A stretch of 64,000 nucleotides of DNA from JAWHTC01 sp032586155 (GCF_032586155.1 NZ_JAWHTC010000002.1:186001-250000), one strand, 5' to 3'; positions 17,359 through 26,542 are shown, counted from the first letter of the stretch. Notes: a model not told the origin generated them from the letters alone. Translations and numbers: made by a program.

Positions 17359-18627
17359 TCACTTGCGCGCCAGGCTGCGCATCTTGGATGACATCGCGAC
17401 CACGCCGTCATTGGCATAGGCGTGGTGATTGGTTTCGGTCTTCGCTGGATCATAAAGGTAATTCACCATGACTCCCCACGAATTGCTTTGTCCCGTATCC
17501 GACAGGTCGGCGGCACCATGTGCATCGTGGAACTCCGCCCCGTTCGACAGGTGGAAATGCGCCACCGGGTCGTAGGCCGTACCACCCTTGCGTTTGGCCT
17601 GGGTCAGGTATTTCGCTGCCAGTTTCCGTGCCGCATCAGGCGCAGGCCCGCCCTCTTGCGGCAGTTCGAATCCCTCAAGCACCGGATCACCCTCTTCGGC
17701 GCTTTCTGCATAGCGGCGCAGCCCCGGCACCGGCGACAGCGTTACGAAAGTATCGAACCCAGGCAATTCCTGGGCAATATCGGCTACCACCTGTTTGATC
17801 AGGAAATTGCCGAAGGAAATTCCACGCAGCCCCTTCTGGCAGTTCGAGATCGAATAAAACACGGCCACCTTGGCGTCTTCGGGTGCGATCATCTCGCGCT
17901 CGGGGTTGATGATGTCATGGATCGCGCCTGGGATCTTCACCATCAGGGCAACCTCGACGAAAATCAGCGGCTCGCCCGGCATCGCGGGATGGAAAAAACC
18001 AAATAGCTTGCGGTCGGGATCTCCCACTCGCTGACGCAGGTCATCCCAACCGGCAATCTCGTGCACGGCCTCGTAGGCGATGACCTTCTCCAAAACCGAC
18101 GCCGGCGTCGACCATCCGATCCGCTGCATTTCGAGAAAGCCACGGTTGAACCAGCTGGAAAACAGATGTCGGAAATCGGTGTCGAGCCCGCGCAAATCGG
18201 GACGATCCGGTAAAATCGCCAGCAGATCGGCCCGCATCCGGACCAGCTGCGCCGTTGCCCCCGGCACCCGGTTCAGCACACGGATCAACTCCTGGGTCTG
18301 CGGCTCGGCTGCGAAATGCAGCCGCCGCGCGGCATCCACCACACCATCTTCGGACGCATGTTCCCAATCGGCCACCGCCGTGGTCAGCGCTTCGCGATCC
18401 ACGCCGAAACTCCGCGCCAGCGCCTCGAAAAACGTCACCTTGGCCGCGTCATCCGAGATTTCATAGCGATCGAGAATTTCACGTGCCAAAATCAACCCCG
18501 AGGCCTCGCTACGTTCGCTCAGTAACTCATGGCACATGCTGGCCAAATCGGCTTCGCGGCTGCTGTCGCGCCACGGTGCCACCGACACGCGCCGAAGGAT
18601 ATCACTGAGAAAGCTCGACTCGGCCAT
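17359..18627 (-). CDS. matA: Malonyl-CoA decarboxylase
   Basis: A 422-residue protein with the malonyl-CoA decarboxylase layout: a helical N-terminal domain (about residues 1-140) and an acetyltransferase-like catalytic domain containing ISNCQKGLRGISFGNFLIK and the histidine/serine segment DPVAHFHLSNGAEFHD. It converts malonyl-CoA to acetyl-CoA and CO2. GGGAGAAA precedes ATG 18627. Together with matB it forms a malonate-use pair. The spacer of about 137 bp to the upstream carboxymuconolactone-decarboxylase-like gene could hold an additional promoter. Confidence 0.9.
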   Translation of the reverse strand: MAESSFLSDILRRVSVAPWRDSSREADLASMCHELLSERSEASGLILAREILDRYEISDDAAKVTFFEALARSFGVDREALTTAVADWEHASEDGVVDAARRLHFAAEPQTQELIRVLNRVPGATAQLVRMRADLLAILPDRPDLRGLDTDFRHLFSSWFNRGFLEMQRIGWSTPASVLEKVIAYEAVHEIAGWDDLRQRVGDPDRKLFGFFHPAMPGEPLIFVEVALMVKIPGAIHDIINPEREMIAPEDAKVAVFYSISNCQKGLRGISFGNFLIKQVVADIAQELPGFDTFVTLSPVPGLRRYAESAEEGDPVLEGFELPQEGGPAPDAARKLAAKYLTQAKRKGGTAYDPVAHFHLSNGAEFHDAHGAADLSDTGQSNSWGVMVNYLYDPAKTETNHHAYANDGVVAMSSKMRSLARK

Positions 18628-18764
18628 CTGGTTTCTCCCGGTAAGACCGCTCACGGTTAGCAAAATCCTCTTCCGTCCCCAAGCGGAAAACCGGCAACAC
18701 GAGGCTCAGAATACACAACACATGAATCAAGTAAGCAGCCAGAACGGCACCGGCTGATGACGCA

Positions 18765-19154
18765 CTACAACTGTCCTGTCTCTTCCAGCACCTTGCGCGC
18801 CACCCGAAAGCATTCCAACCCCTGCGGCACCCCGCAATAGATTGCCACGACATGAACGATGGCGCGGATTTCCTCCTTGGAGACCCCGTTGTTAAGCGCC
18901 CCGCGGCAGTGAATCTCCCACTCGTGCATCTTGCCCAAAGCTCCGATCATGGCAAGGTTCATCATCGAGCGGGTCTTGGGTTCGATCACGTCATCACCCC
19001 AGCCAAATCCCCAGCACCACGCCGTCATCGCCTCCTGGAAGGGCCGCGTGAACTCATCGGCTGCGGCCAGGTTCTTCTCGACATATTCCGCCCCCAGGGT
19101 CCCCTTGCGCTGTTCCAGCCCTTTCAGGAATAGGTCTTCGTCGAATGTGCTCAT
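18765..19154 (-). CDS. Carboxymuconolactone decarboxylase-family protein
   Basis: A 129-residue small all-helical protein of the CMD/PcaC family, with EWEIHCRGALNNGVSKEEIRAIVHVVAIYCG near the C-terminus. The AhpD-type CxxC pair is absent, so a decarboxylase or lyase role is more likely than peroxidase. The substrate is unknown. Its ATG overlaps the stop of the GST gene (ATGA), showing it belongs to the same operon. No other beta-ketoadipate genes are present, which argues against a role in classical protocatechuate breakdown. Confidence 0.75.
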   Translation of the reverse strand: MSTFDEDLFLKGLEQRKGTLGAEYVEKNLAAADEFTRPFQEAMTAWCWGFGWGDDVIEPKTRSMMNLAMIGALGKMHEWEIHCRGALNNGVSKEEIRAIVHVVAIYCGVPQGLECFRVARKVLEETGQL

Positions 19155-19867
19155 GTGTCATCTTCCCTTTTCAACATTTCACGCAGCGAGACCTCGATCT
19201 CACCGCCGCAGTAGGCGTTGCCCCAAAGCGCATCTAACCGGGCCCGCATCTCACGAATCCGTGCCAGATCGGCAATCTGATATGACAGGGCATGTATTTC
19301 TGGCGCATGGGCGCGCACCACCGCATCCAGTTCGGGCATCTTGTCGCAAATCGTGTGCCACAAGGCAGCCGTTGCCAGATCCGCCAGCGACGGTTCGCTC
19401 GTCCCCAGCAGGAACACGCCCTTTCGATCCATCCGGTGCGCCCGCGCCGTGGCCTCGAATACCTCCAGCCAACGCGGCAACCTGTTGTTGTGAAAACTGG
19501 CCCAGCTTTCGGCGTTCCACATCCGGGCACCGCAGTCACAGGTGATCTCTTCCAACACATCATTGCAATCGGCAATCACCTTTTGAACCTGCGCCTCACC
19601 CTCGGGCAGGGCAGGCATCAGCAGGTGGGTTTTGCCGAGATAGGTCAGGATTGCCGGCAATTGCGCCAGCCAGACGTCCTCGATGCGGTGATGCAACATC
19701 GGAGGCGCCATAAACGGATAAGGCTGATCCTGCACAGGCAGCGCCTTCAGACGCAGCACCTCGTCATGTCCCGGCTCTTCCCAGTCAACGCCCACATAAG
19801 CCAGAACATATCGGATGAAATGACCGCGAAACGGAATCGGGTGATAGTAGAGCGCGTATTCGGTCAT
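19151..19867 (-). CDS. Glutathione S-transferase-like protein
   Basis: A 238-residue protein with an N-terminal thioredoxin-like domain (YALYYHPIPFRGHFIRYVLAYVG, residues about 4-26) and an all-helical C-terminal domain, the GST arrangement. Members use glutathione for conjugation, isomerisation or dehalogenation; the specific reaction is not evident. It lies seven bases after the sulfotransferase-like gene and overlaps the CMD-family gene, so it works in the same undetermined pathway. Confidence 0.75.
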   Translation of the reverse strand: MTEYALYYHPIPFRGHFIRYVLAYVGVDWEEPGHDEVLRLKALPVQDQPYPFMAPPMLHHRIEDVWLAQLPAILTYLGKTHLLMPALPEGEAQVQKVIADCNDVLEEITCDCGARMWNAESWASFHNNRLPRWLEVFEATARAHRMDRKGVFLLGTSEPSLADLATAALWHTICDKMPELDAVVRAHAPEIHALSYQIADLARIREMRARLDALWGNAYCGGEIEVSLREMLKREDDT

Positions 19868-19873
19868 CGGACC

Positions 19874-20614
19874 TCACAAGACGATACGGTGCTGATAGAG
19901 TCGATCGTAATGCGGTTTCATCCGGCGGTACACCTGTTGCACCCGGGGCGACTGGTCCTCGATCTCGATATAGCGCCGGTCCTGCGGGCTCAACCCGGTG
20001 GACCTTGCCAGATTGGCGTGAAACGACCCGCCATCCCACCAGCTATGCGCCGACGGATCGCCGCCCGGTTCCCAGCTCAGTGCATCCTCAATGAAGGGGA
20101 TACCCACGGCGCTGCAAAATGCCTCGACCATCTGGTGCGGGCGTTCCAAAAGATCATCACTGTCGATCACCGGCGGCGGGCTGCCGGCCAGCGCCCAAAG
20201 CAGGTCGAACAGCGCCCGTTGTTCGGGGAATCCCACCTCACCCTCGTGGAAATCCGGCCACTTGTCATACATCGAGGTAACCGTCTTGGCCGGGTCGCGG
20301 ATCAGGAAAGCATGGTTGAAATGCGACAGGAACTCCGCATCCCACATGTGGCTGACGTAATGCGGAAAATCCTTGAGAAAGACCGGACAGTTGTCAGCCC
20401 GTGACCGGATGTCCTTCCACACGCTGTCCAAAGTCAGCCCCGGCGTCGTCACCTCTCCGGGCTGAAACCGGTGCCACAACGGGGCTTCACCCTGGTACCA
20501 CGCCTCACCAAAAGGTTCATGCAGGCAGTCCAGATCACCCCTCTGCCGCATCATCCATTCAAATGCGGTCGAGGTCGACCTCGGCACCGCCCAAAGCGCA
20601 ACAATCTTGTGCAT
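19874..20614 (-). CDS. Sulfotransferase-family protein
   Basis: A 246-residue protein with a 5'-phosphosulfate-like loop at the start (ALWAVPRSTSTAFEWMM, residues about 5-21) and a 3'-phosphate-like motif (FLIRDPAKTVTSMYDK, near residue 103), the two nucleotide-binding features of PAPS-dependent sulfotransferases. Bacterial members of this small group are poorly characterised and may bind another nucleotide. The ATG at 20614 follows GGGGAGGAG. It is embedded in the catabolic-looking RpiR-led run. Confidence 0.65.
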   Translation of the reverse strand: MHKIVALWAVPRSTSTAFEWMMRQRGDLDCLHEPFGEAWYQGEAPLWHRFQPGEVTTPGLTLDSVWKDIRSRADNCPVFLKDFPHYVSHMWDAEFLSHFNHAFLIRDPAKTVTSMYDKWPDFHEGEVGFPEQRALFDLLWALAGSPPPVIDSDDLLERPHQMVEAFCSAVGIPFIEDALSWEPGGDPSAHSWWDGGSFHANLARSTGLSPQDRRYIEIEDQSPRVQQVYRRMKPHYDRLYQHRIVL

Positions 20615-20638
20615 AGGCTCCTCCCCTGGGCTGCGCAT

Positions 20639-21475
20639 TCACTGCGCACCATCCTGCTGCAATGACGACAACAACCGACCCTGTGACCCAACCGGCCCGA
20701 TGCCAAGCGACTTGAATATCCGCCAGTAAAGTGCCGTGTCATGGCCGATCACCGGCTTGCCCAACCGCTGTTCCAGCTTTCGGGTCAGATGCACCGGTCT
20801 TTGTGGCCGACCATCCGGTCCGGTACGAAAATTGCACATGCCGTTGATCAGGTAGGCATCCGCTTCAGGCGCCTGTTCTGCCACGTAATCAAATGATTTC
20901 ACCGCCAGATCACCGTCAAACACCCAGCGGCAGTCATTCACCGCCTCCTGACTGTCAAACCATCCCTGATCGTGAAAATTACCCGCCCAGATCACATCAA
21001 ACCCGGCCTCACTCAGGAACCCAGCCGTCCCCTTCCACCATTCCGGCCAGTGATAGGCAGCATTAAGCGCAACCTTTTCGACATTCATCGCTTGCAACGC
21101 TTCGACCATGGCATAGCCCGCCATGTGAAACACCACACCGTATTGGTCACTCAACCTCTCGCAATGGGCCCGAATACCCTCCACGCCCAACCCACTGGCA
21201 TGAACCCAGTTCGACCCCACCTGCCCAGCCACATCCACGCCGTTGCGGGCGCAGACGTGAACGAAATCCTCCATCATGCCGAAATTCTGTTTCCGCTGAT
21301 CCAACCCGTGCACGTAATCGGGCACGTGCAACATCCAGCCATGAACCCCCACGCTTTCCGGTGCCATCCGCAGGAAATCGCTGGGTGCTGCGTCATAATC
21401 GAACGGCGGACAGGTGAAACCGACCTGATGCGGAAAAAGCTTGTGCTCAGGCCGCCATTCCTCGGGCATCAACAT
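20639..21475 (-). CDS. Arylmalonate decarboxylase/maleate isomerase-like protein
   Basis: A 278-residue protein of the Asp/Glu racemase superfamily. The C-terminal segment EADAYLINGMCNFRT followed by LEQRLGKPVIGHDTALYW matches the conserved second half of arylmalonate decarboxylases and maleate isomerases, with one candidate catalytic cysteine at Cys214. The N-terminal cysteine used by the two-cysteine racemases and isomerases is not evident (GSNW at residues 87-90), so a decarboxylase-type mechanism is plausible. The ATG at 21475 follows GGGGAG. Its neighbours include malonyl-CoA enzymes, which would fit a substituted malonate, but the substrate is unknown. Confidence 0.6.
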   Translation of the reverse strand: MLMPEEWRPEHKLFPHQVGFTCPPFDYDAAPSDFLRMAPESVGVHGWMLHVPDYVHGLDQRKQNFGMMEDFVHVCARNGVDVAGQVGSNWVHASGLGVEGIRAHCERLSDQYGVVFHMAGYAMVEALQAMNVEKVALNAAYHWPEWWKGTAGFLSEAGFDVIWAGNFHDQGWFDSQEAVNDCRWVFDGDLAVKSFDYVAEQAPEADAYLINGMCNFRTGPDGRPQRPVHLTRKLEQRLGKPVIGHDTALYWRIFKSLGIGPVGSQGRLLSSLQQDGAQ

Positions 21476-21479
21476 GGGC

Positions 21480-21878
21480 TCACTCCCCAGCCGTCCGTTC
21501 ATGGCGTGGCAGATCGTCCACGACGTTCAGCCACTCCAAATGCTCTCCATGATGGCAATGCAATTGCGGCACGTAATTCTCGGGATCATCGCGCGACACA
21601 CCATAGAGATGAATTTCCCCCGGCCAGCGTGTGCTTTCAAAACTCATCTGTGTGCCACAGGTCGGGCAGAACCCGCGCGTCGCAATCTCGGACGAGCGAT
21701 AAAACTTCCTCTCCCCGCTCCAGGCAACATCCTCGGGCGCAAACCCCATCCATGCCACCACCGGGGCCGAAGCCGACCGCCGGCAGCTTTCGCAATGGCA
21801 GAGCGCCGTCCATTTCGGTTCTGTCCGCGCGACATAGCGCACCTCTCCACACAGACACCGGCCAGAAATCTCGCCCAT
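21480..21878 (-). CDS. GFA/CENP-V-family zinc protein
   Basis: A 132-residue protein with the GFA zinc ligands: CLCG near residue 8, CHCESC near residue 27 and CPTCG near residue 71. The family is named for glutathione-dependent formaldehyde-activating enzyme, although most members have no proven activity. Formaldehyde handling would fit the demethylating enzymes around it, which is only a suggestion. A second family member is at 55189. Confidence 0.8.
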   Translation of the reverse strand: MGEISGRCLCGEVRYVARTEPKWTALCHCESCRRSASAPVVAWMGFAPEDVAWSGERKFYRSSEIATRGFCPTCGTQMSFESTRWPGEIHLYGVSRDDPENYVPQLHCHHGEHLEWLNVVDDLPRHERTAGE

Positions 21879-21912
21879 CGCTCCTCCTCACGCTACCAAG
21901 AATTTTGCCCGC

Positions 21913-23004
21913 TCACCCCTCGACCGCCTCGCGCATCCATTGCTGCAACTTGGCGATCGAGTGCTCCGACATCACCCCGCAACCGGGATCCAGAACCAGA
22001 GGTCCCGGCACATAGCCCTTCGATTTCAATCCGCGCTGTACCGATTCCACCAGCCGGATATCCTCTTCAACGGTGGTCTCACGATCCTGCACCGCCAGCC
22101 CGCGGATCACCTCGCTCTCTTCACCACCCTCGGTGTACCAGCCACGCCAAACCGTGCACTTTTCCACGTCATCCACGCGCCAGTGATAGGTGTTCAGCAC
22201 ATTGCCCGGATAGCATTGGAACGAAAACATCGGCCACAGGAACCAGCTTTTATAATCGCCGCCATGAGGGATGTTGACGTCGATTGGATAAGTCATCTTG
22301 TCGAGCGATTGGCATTCGGTAACATGGCGCAGAACATACCCCCCCGTATTGTCTGGCTGAATGTCATAAGTTTCGGGTTTGATCACCCCTTCGGCAAAGG
22401 TCGGGTGATTGCTGGGACAGTGATAGCATTCCGAGTAGTTTTCGACCGAGACTTTCCAGTTGCATTTTTCCGGGCATTCCACCCATTCCAACGGCGCTAA
22501 CACATCCAAATGCGGCACGTATTCGGCAATCTCGTCGCGAACGCCCGGGTACCACTCGTCCATCGGTGCCGCATCGTCATCCAGATTGACGAAAAGGAAA
22601 CCGTGGAAATCTTCGCAGCGCACTTCGGTCAGGCAGATCTTTTCGCGGTCGAATCCCGGCACAGATTTGATATTTGGTCCGGCCCGCAGCCCCCCGGTCA
22701 ACTCGTAAGTCCATTGGTGATAAGGGCAGACTACCACACGCGTGTTGCCGGAGCCCTCGACCATCTCGTGTGCGCGGTGCTGACACACATTGTAGAACAC
22801 GCGCACCACCTCGTCGCGCCCGCGAATGGCAAACAGGCTTTGCCCGGCGATTTCAAAGGCCTGATAATCACCCGCACTTGCGATCTGGCTGACATGCAGG
22901 GCAAACTGCCATGTCCGCATCATGAGCCCCTGCATCTCGGCCTCGTAAATCTCCGGGTCGGTATAGTATTTCGCGTCCAAAGAATGGGTCAGCGGTGCGT
23001 TCAT
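21913..23004 (-). CDS. Rieske non-heme iron oxygenase, quaternary-amine type
   Basis: A 363-residue ring-hydroxylating-type oxygenase alpha subunit. The Rieske [2Fe-2S] ligands are Cys74-x-His76 and Cys93-x2-His96; the mononuclear iron site has His195 and His200. The residue bridging the two sites, usually Asp, is Glu192 (SECYHCPSNH). From memory, carnitine oxygenase CntA also uses Glu at this place, and glycine-betaine-type demethylases belong to the same branch. An onium or betaine demethylation is therefore likelier than aromatic attack. No reductase gene is adjacent, so electrons must come from an enzyme encoded elsewhere. Its ATG overlaps the rpiR stop codon. Confidence 0.75.
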   Translation of the reverse strand: MNAPLTHSLDAKYYTDPEIYEAEMQGLMMRTWQFALHVSQIASAGDYQAFEIAGQSLFAIRGRDEVVRVFYNVCQHRAHEMVEGSGNTRVVVCPYHQWTYELTGGLRAGPNIKSVPGFDREKICLTEVRCEDFHGFLFVNLDDDAAPMDEWYPGVRDEIAEYVPHLDVLAPLEWVECPEKCNWKVSVENYSECYHCPSNHPTFAEGVIKPETYDIQPDNTGGYVLRHVTECQSLDKMTYPIDVNIPHGGDYKSWFLWPMFSFQCYPGNVLNTYHWRVDDVEKCTVWRGWYTEGGEESEVIRGLAVQDRETTVEEDIRLVESVQRGLKSKGYVPGPLVLDPGCGVMSEHSIAKLQQWMREAVEG

Positions 23005-23888
23005 CTCCCGTCCTCCTCGTAGATGCCCAGATCATGGCGGCGCTTGTGGAACCGCTCCACCCGCGCCACGATTTCATCGCTTGCCACAGCAATCACGAAA
23101 CTCAGCAGGGTTTCGAGTACGGCAATGGTTGAGACCGAGCTGGGAAAGAACTGCGGCGTATCCGCGGCGACGACAAACCCATGGTCGGCGCCCAAAATGA
23201 TCGGGCTGGCCGGGCTGTCGGAAATGGCCACCACGCGGATGCCCTGTTCCTTCGCAATCCTGACCGCCTCGACCACCTCGCGGCGATAGGGCTGACAGGT
23301 CATCGCGATCAGCACGTCGCGCCCGTCGGCCCAAGCCAGATCGTCCACCGGGGTCGAACCGGGGCGCGGGATGGCATGGAAGTCCTTCATCCCCGTGGAC
23401 GCCAGGTAGGTGAAGTTGCGCGCGTTCGAGTTGTTCACCCCCACACCCAGCACATAGACATTTCGCGATCCCCAGATCGTTTCCGCCGCCGCCTTCAACT
23501 CCTCTGCAGTGATCGCGGCAAAGGTCTCTTCGATGTTTCGAATGGCCGCGCCCACCATGTCGGCATAAAGTCCACCCAGCGCACCCTCGCGGCCAATGCT
23601 CTGCAACCACCTGGCTCTGTCAGGGAAGCTCGCTTGGCCCGCTCGGATCGCCTCGCGAAACGGTGCGCGGAAATCGTCATAGCCGTCAAACCCCACCTGC
23701 CGCGCCATGCGCACCACCGTGTTTGGTTTGACCTGCGCGGCTTGGGCAATCTCACGCACCGTAGACACCCCCACGTCCAGCGGGTTTTCCAGCACGTAAC
23801 GTGCCGCCTTCTGCGCCTCGGGGGTCAGCGCCCCCCATTCGTCACTCAGCCGGTCGAGAATCGATTGTGATACATTTGTGCCATTCAT
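23001..23888 (-). CDS. RpiR-family (HTH plus SIS domain) transcriptional regulator
   Basis: A 295-residue protein with an N-terminal RpiR helix-turn-helix (VREIAQAAQVKPNTVVRMARQVGF, about residues 44-67) and a C-terminal SIS sugar-phosphate-isomerase-like domain (VYVLGVGVNNSNARN; VLIAMTCQPYRREV). The ATG at 23888 is chosen; an earlier in-frame codon at 23948 would extend across the promoter region. It is the first gene of the minus-strand operon and divergent from the dehydrogenase/dddQ run, so it may control both. Direct repeats around its start codon are candidate binding sites. Confidence 0.85.
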   Translation of the reverse strand: MNGTNVSQSILDRLSDEWGALTPEAQKAARYVLENPLDVGVSTVREIAQAAQVKPNTVVRMARQVGFDGYDDFRAPFREAIRAGQASFPDRARWLQSIGREGALGGLYADMVGAAIRNIEETFAAITAEELKAAAETIWGSRNVYVLGVGVNNSNARNFTYLASTGMKDFHAIPRPGSTPVDDLAWADGRDVLIAMTCQPYRREVVEAVRIAKEQGIRVVAISDSPASPIILGADHGFVVAADTPQFFPSSVSTIAVLETLLSFVIAVASDEIVARVERFHKRRHDLGIYEEDGR

Positions 23889-23910
23889 GATTGACGATGG
23901 TACATTTGAG
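23871..23910. promoter_or_regulatory. Candidate operator repeats in the rpiR divergent promoter
   Basis: TACATTTGTG (23871-23880) recurs as TACATTTGAG (23901-23910), exactly 30 bp or about three helical turns apart. Between them GTGCCAT and ATGGTAC form an imperfect inverted repeat spanning the rpiR start codon. Autoregulation by the RpiR protein is inferred. Confidence 0.4.
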
Positions 23911-23978
23911 TGACTAGCCTGTCGAGAGGAAACACGACTCAGGGCCAACCCTCAATCGGCACGCAACCCAGATCCCGC

Positions 23979-24020
23979 GAGACGCGCACGCAAGGGCGTG
24001 GCAAGCATCGCCCACAAAGG
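23979..24020 (+). repeat. Leader element upstream of the second dehydrogenase gene
   Basis: GACGCGCACGCAAGGGCGTG is followed by GGCAAGCA and the ribosome binding site. CACGC and GCGTG form a small hairpin around AAGG. Related leaders precede the starts at 29098 (29048-29090) and 33533 (33485-33526). Confidence 0.5.
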
Positions 24021-24029
24021 ACCTCCCCC

Positions 24030-26474
24030 ATGCAAACCCTCCCTTCCCATGCCCGTGTTGTCATCGTCGGCGGCGGCGTTATGGGGGTCGGCCTCGCCTA
24101 TCACCTCGCCCATGAGGGTTGGGGAGCGGATACCGTTCTTCTGGAAAAGGCCGAACTGACCTCCGGCTCCACCTGGCACGCGGCGGGGCAGATCACCCAT
24201 TCGACCTCGAGCTTCAGCCTTGGCAAATGCGTCGACTACAACATCGGCCTCTATTCCGGCGCGCTTGAGGAAGAGACCGGTCAGTTTGTCACCTGGCACG
24301 GTTGCGGATCATTCCGCCTGGCTTATGACGAGGATGAAATGGACTGGCTCCGCCACACCCTTTCCGTGGCCCGGTCCCTTGGTTTCAATATCGACCTCGT
24401 CGGTCCCGAGGAGATCGCCAAGCTACACCCGTTCTACAATCTCGACGGCGTCATCGGCGCGCTGCACACCCCTGATGACGGCCATGTCGACCCTTCAGGC
24501 GTGACCATGGCCATGGCCGTAGGCGCCCGCGCCAAGGGGGTTAAGATCATCCGCCATTGCCGCGCCACCAACATTGCGAAGCATGGCCACGAATGGGTGG
24601 TCGAAACCGATCAAGGCACCATCACCTGCGAACACGTGGTCAACGCCGGCGGCACCTACGCCCGCCAGATGGGCGACTGGTCCGGACTGCAACTGCCGAT
24701 GACCTCGATGACGCACCACTATTTCGTCACCGAACCGGTGCCGGAATTCGAAAACCTCGACCGCGAACTCCCTGTGATCCGCGATGACAAGAAGGTCTCG
24801 GGCTACATCCGCATGGAGCAAAAACGCGGGTTGATCGGCATCTATGAAAAGGCCGAACCAAACGCCGTTTGGCTCGATGAATGCCCGTGGGACTATGAAA
24901 ACTGGCTGTTCCCGGCAGATTACGACCGCGTCATGCCGTGGCTCGAAGAGTCATTGAATCGCATGCCCATCTTCGCCGAACTGGGCATCCAGCGCGAAGT
25001 CCACGGTGCCATTTCGCACCCGCCGGACGGCAACCCGCTGATCGGCCCGGCGCCAGGGGTCGATAACTACTGGTGCTGCTGCGGCACCCAGATTGGTATC
25101 GGCTGGGGCCCGGGTCTCACCCGCGAACTGGCCCGCTGGATCGTCCATGGCGCCGCCGACATTTCAATGCGCGACTATGACCCGCGCCGTTTCGGCGCCT
25201 ATGCCACTCCGGAATGGCAGGTGATCAAGGCGAAAGAGGATTACTGCCTGCGCCACGAAATCCCCTTCCCGCATTTCAACCGCCTCGCCGGGCGCCCGGT
25301 GAAACCCTCTCCGCTTTACGAGACCCTCAAAGCCAAAGGTGCCGTCTACGAAGAAAACTACGGCTTCGAGCGCCCCCGCTGGTTTGCCCGCAACGGCGTG
25401 GAACAACGCGATCACTATTCCTTCAAACGCACACCGGTACATGACATGGTCGCCGCCGAGTGCCAGGCCGTGCGCGAGGCGGCGGGCATCATGGACGTCA
25501 CCGCTTTTACCAAAGTGATGGTCGATGGCCCCGATGCCTATGCCCTGCTCAACCGCCTCACCGCCAACCGTATGCCGCAGAAAGTCGGTTCGATAACGCT
25601 GACCCATATGCTCAACCGCCGCGGCCGGATCGAACTGGAAACCACCATTGTGCGGATGGCCGAAGACAAGTTCTACCTCGTCTGCGCCGCCTTCTTCGAA
25701 CAACGCCTTCTGGATCACCTCAACCACCAGCGTGCCGAAGAAGACGTCACCATCACCGCCCTTTCCGCGGACTGGTCTGCCCTCTCCCTCAACGGTCCTC
25801 GGTCGCGCGACATCCTCGCGCAATGCACCGACACCCCCCTCGACAACGCCTCGTTCCGCTGGCTCTCAACCCGGGAAATCACCGTCGCAGGCCACACCGT
25901 CTGGGCCTTCCGCATGTCCTATGCCGGGGAACTCGGCTGGGAATTCCACATGCCCAATGCCGCCCTCGTTGACGTCTACGCCGCCCTCTGGTCAGCCGGA
26001 GAACCCCACGGCCTGACAGATTATGGCTCTTTCGCCATGAATGCACTCCGCATGGAAAAGGCCTTCCCCGGCGCGGGCGAACTCACCAACGAGGTCACCC
26101 TGGCCGAAGCAAATGTCACCCGCTTCGCGCGCACCGACAAAGATTACCTCGGAAAGGAAAAAACCCTCAACCAAGTCCTACCCTGGCTCTGCACCTACCT
26201 CGCGATAGAGCCCGACGGCACCCATGACGGCCATGGCGGCGAAGCTGTCCTGCAAAACGGCAAGGTCGTCGGCTCCACTGCCTCGGTCGCCTTCGGCCCC
26301 ACGGTGAACAAGATCCTCGCCTTCGCCTATCTCAAACCCGAGGCCACGACCCCGGGCACAGCACTCGAAGTCGTCATTGCAGGCACCCCCCGCCGCGCAA
26401 CAGTCCTTGCCGAACCCGCCTATGACCCGCAAAGTCTCAAACCACGAACCGACGCCCCCTCTTCCTCTTGCTGA
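24030..26474 (+). CDS. FAD-dependent dimethylglycine/sarcosine dehydrogenase-like protein with GcvT domain (second copy)
   Basis: An 814-residue paralogue of the protein at 468-2885, with the same order of FAD domain (GGGVMG at residues 14-19), flavinylation-type motif TSGSTWHAAG (candidate His50) and C-terminal GcvT half. It should oxidatively demethylate an N-methyl compound and transfer the carbon to tetrahydrofolate. The GcvT fold is shared with the DMSP demethylase DmdA, but the attached FAD domain makes this a different enzyme. The ATG at 24030 follows AAAGGA; an upstream in-frame codon at 23910 is rejected. It heads the plus-strand run that contains dddQ. Confidence 0.8.
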   Translation: MQTLPSHARVVIVGGGVMGVGLAYHLAHEGWGADTVLLEKAELTSGSTWHAAGQITHSTSSFSLGKCVDYNIGLYSGALEEETGQFVTWHGCGSFRLAYDEDEMDWLRHTLSVARSLGFNIDLVGPEEIAKLHPFYNLDGVIGALHTPDDGHVDPSGVTMAMAVGARAKGVKIIRHCRATNIAKHGHEWVVETDQGTITCEHVVNAGGTYARQMGDWSGLQLPMTSMTHHYFVTEPVPEFENLDRELPVIRDDKKVSGYIRMEQKRGLIGIYEKAEPNAVWLDECPWDYENWLFPADYDRVMPWLEESLNRMPIFAELGIQREVHGAISHPPDGNPLIGPAPGVDNYWCCCGTQIGIGWGPGLTRELARWIVHGAADISMRDYDPRRFGAYATPEWQVIKAKEDYCLRHEIPFPHFNRLAGRPVKPSPLYETLKAKGAVYEENYGFERPRWFARNGVEQRDHYSFKRTPVHDMVAAECQAVREAAGIMDVTAFTKVMVDGPDAYALLNRLTANRMPQKVGSITLTHMLNRRGRIELETTIVRMAEDKFYLVCAAFFEQRLLDHLNHQRAEEDVTITALSADWSALSLNGPRSRDILAQCTDTPLDNASFRWLSTREITVAGHTVWAFRMSYAGELGWEFHMPNAALVDVYAALWSAGEPHGLTDYGSFAMNALRMEKAFPGAGELTNEVTLAEANVTRFARTDKDYLGKEKTLNQVLPWLCTYLAIEPDGTHDGHGGEAVLQNGKVVGSTASVAFGPTVNKILAFAYLKPEATTPGTALEVVIAGTPRRATVLAEPAYDPQSLKPRTDAPSSSC

Positions 26475-26507
26475 AAATATCCCGGGGGTGCGGGGGCTGG
26501 CCCCCGC
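26461..26507 (+). repeat. Intergenic repeat with CTTCWTCTTGCCC core and GC hairpin
   Basis: CTTCCTCTTGCTGAAAATAT carries the stop codon of the dehydrogenase gene and is followed by the perfect hairpin GCGGGGGC-TG-GCCCCCGC (26490-26507). It is one of five related copies in the window. Such elements after genes are common in Rhodobacteraceae as I know them. Confidence 0.6.
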
Positions 26508-26542
26508 TCCTGTCCGCGACGCAAACACAAAGGCCCGCAATC

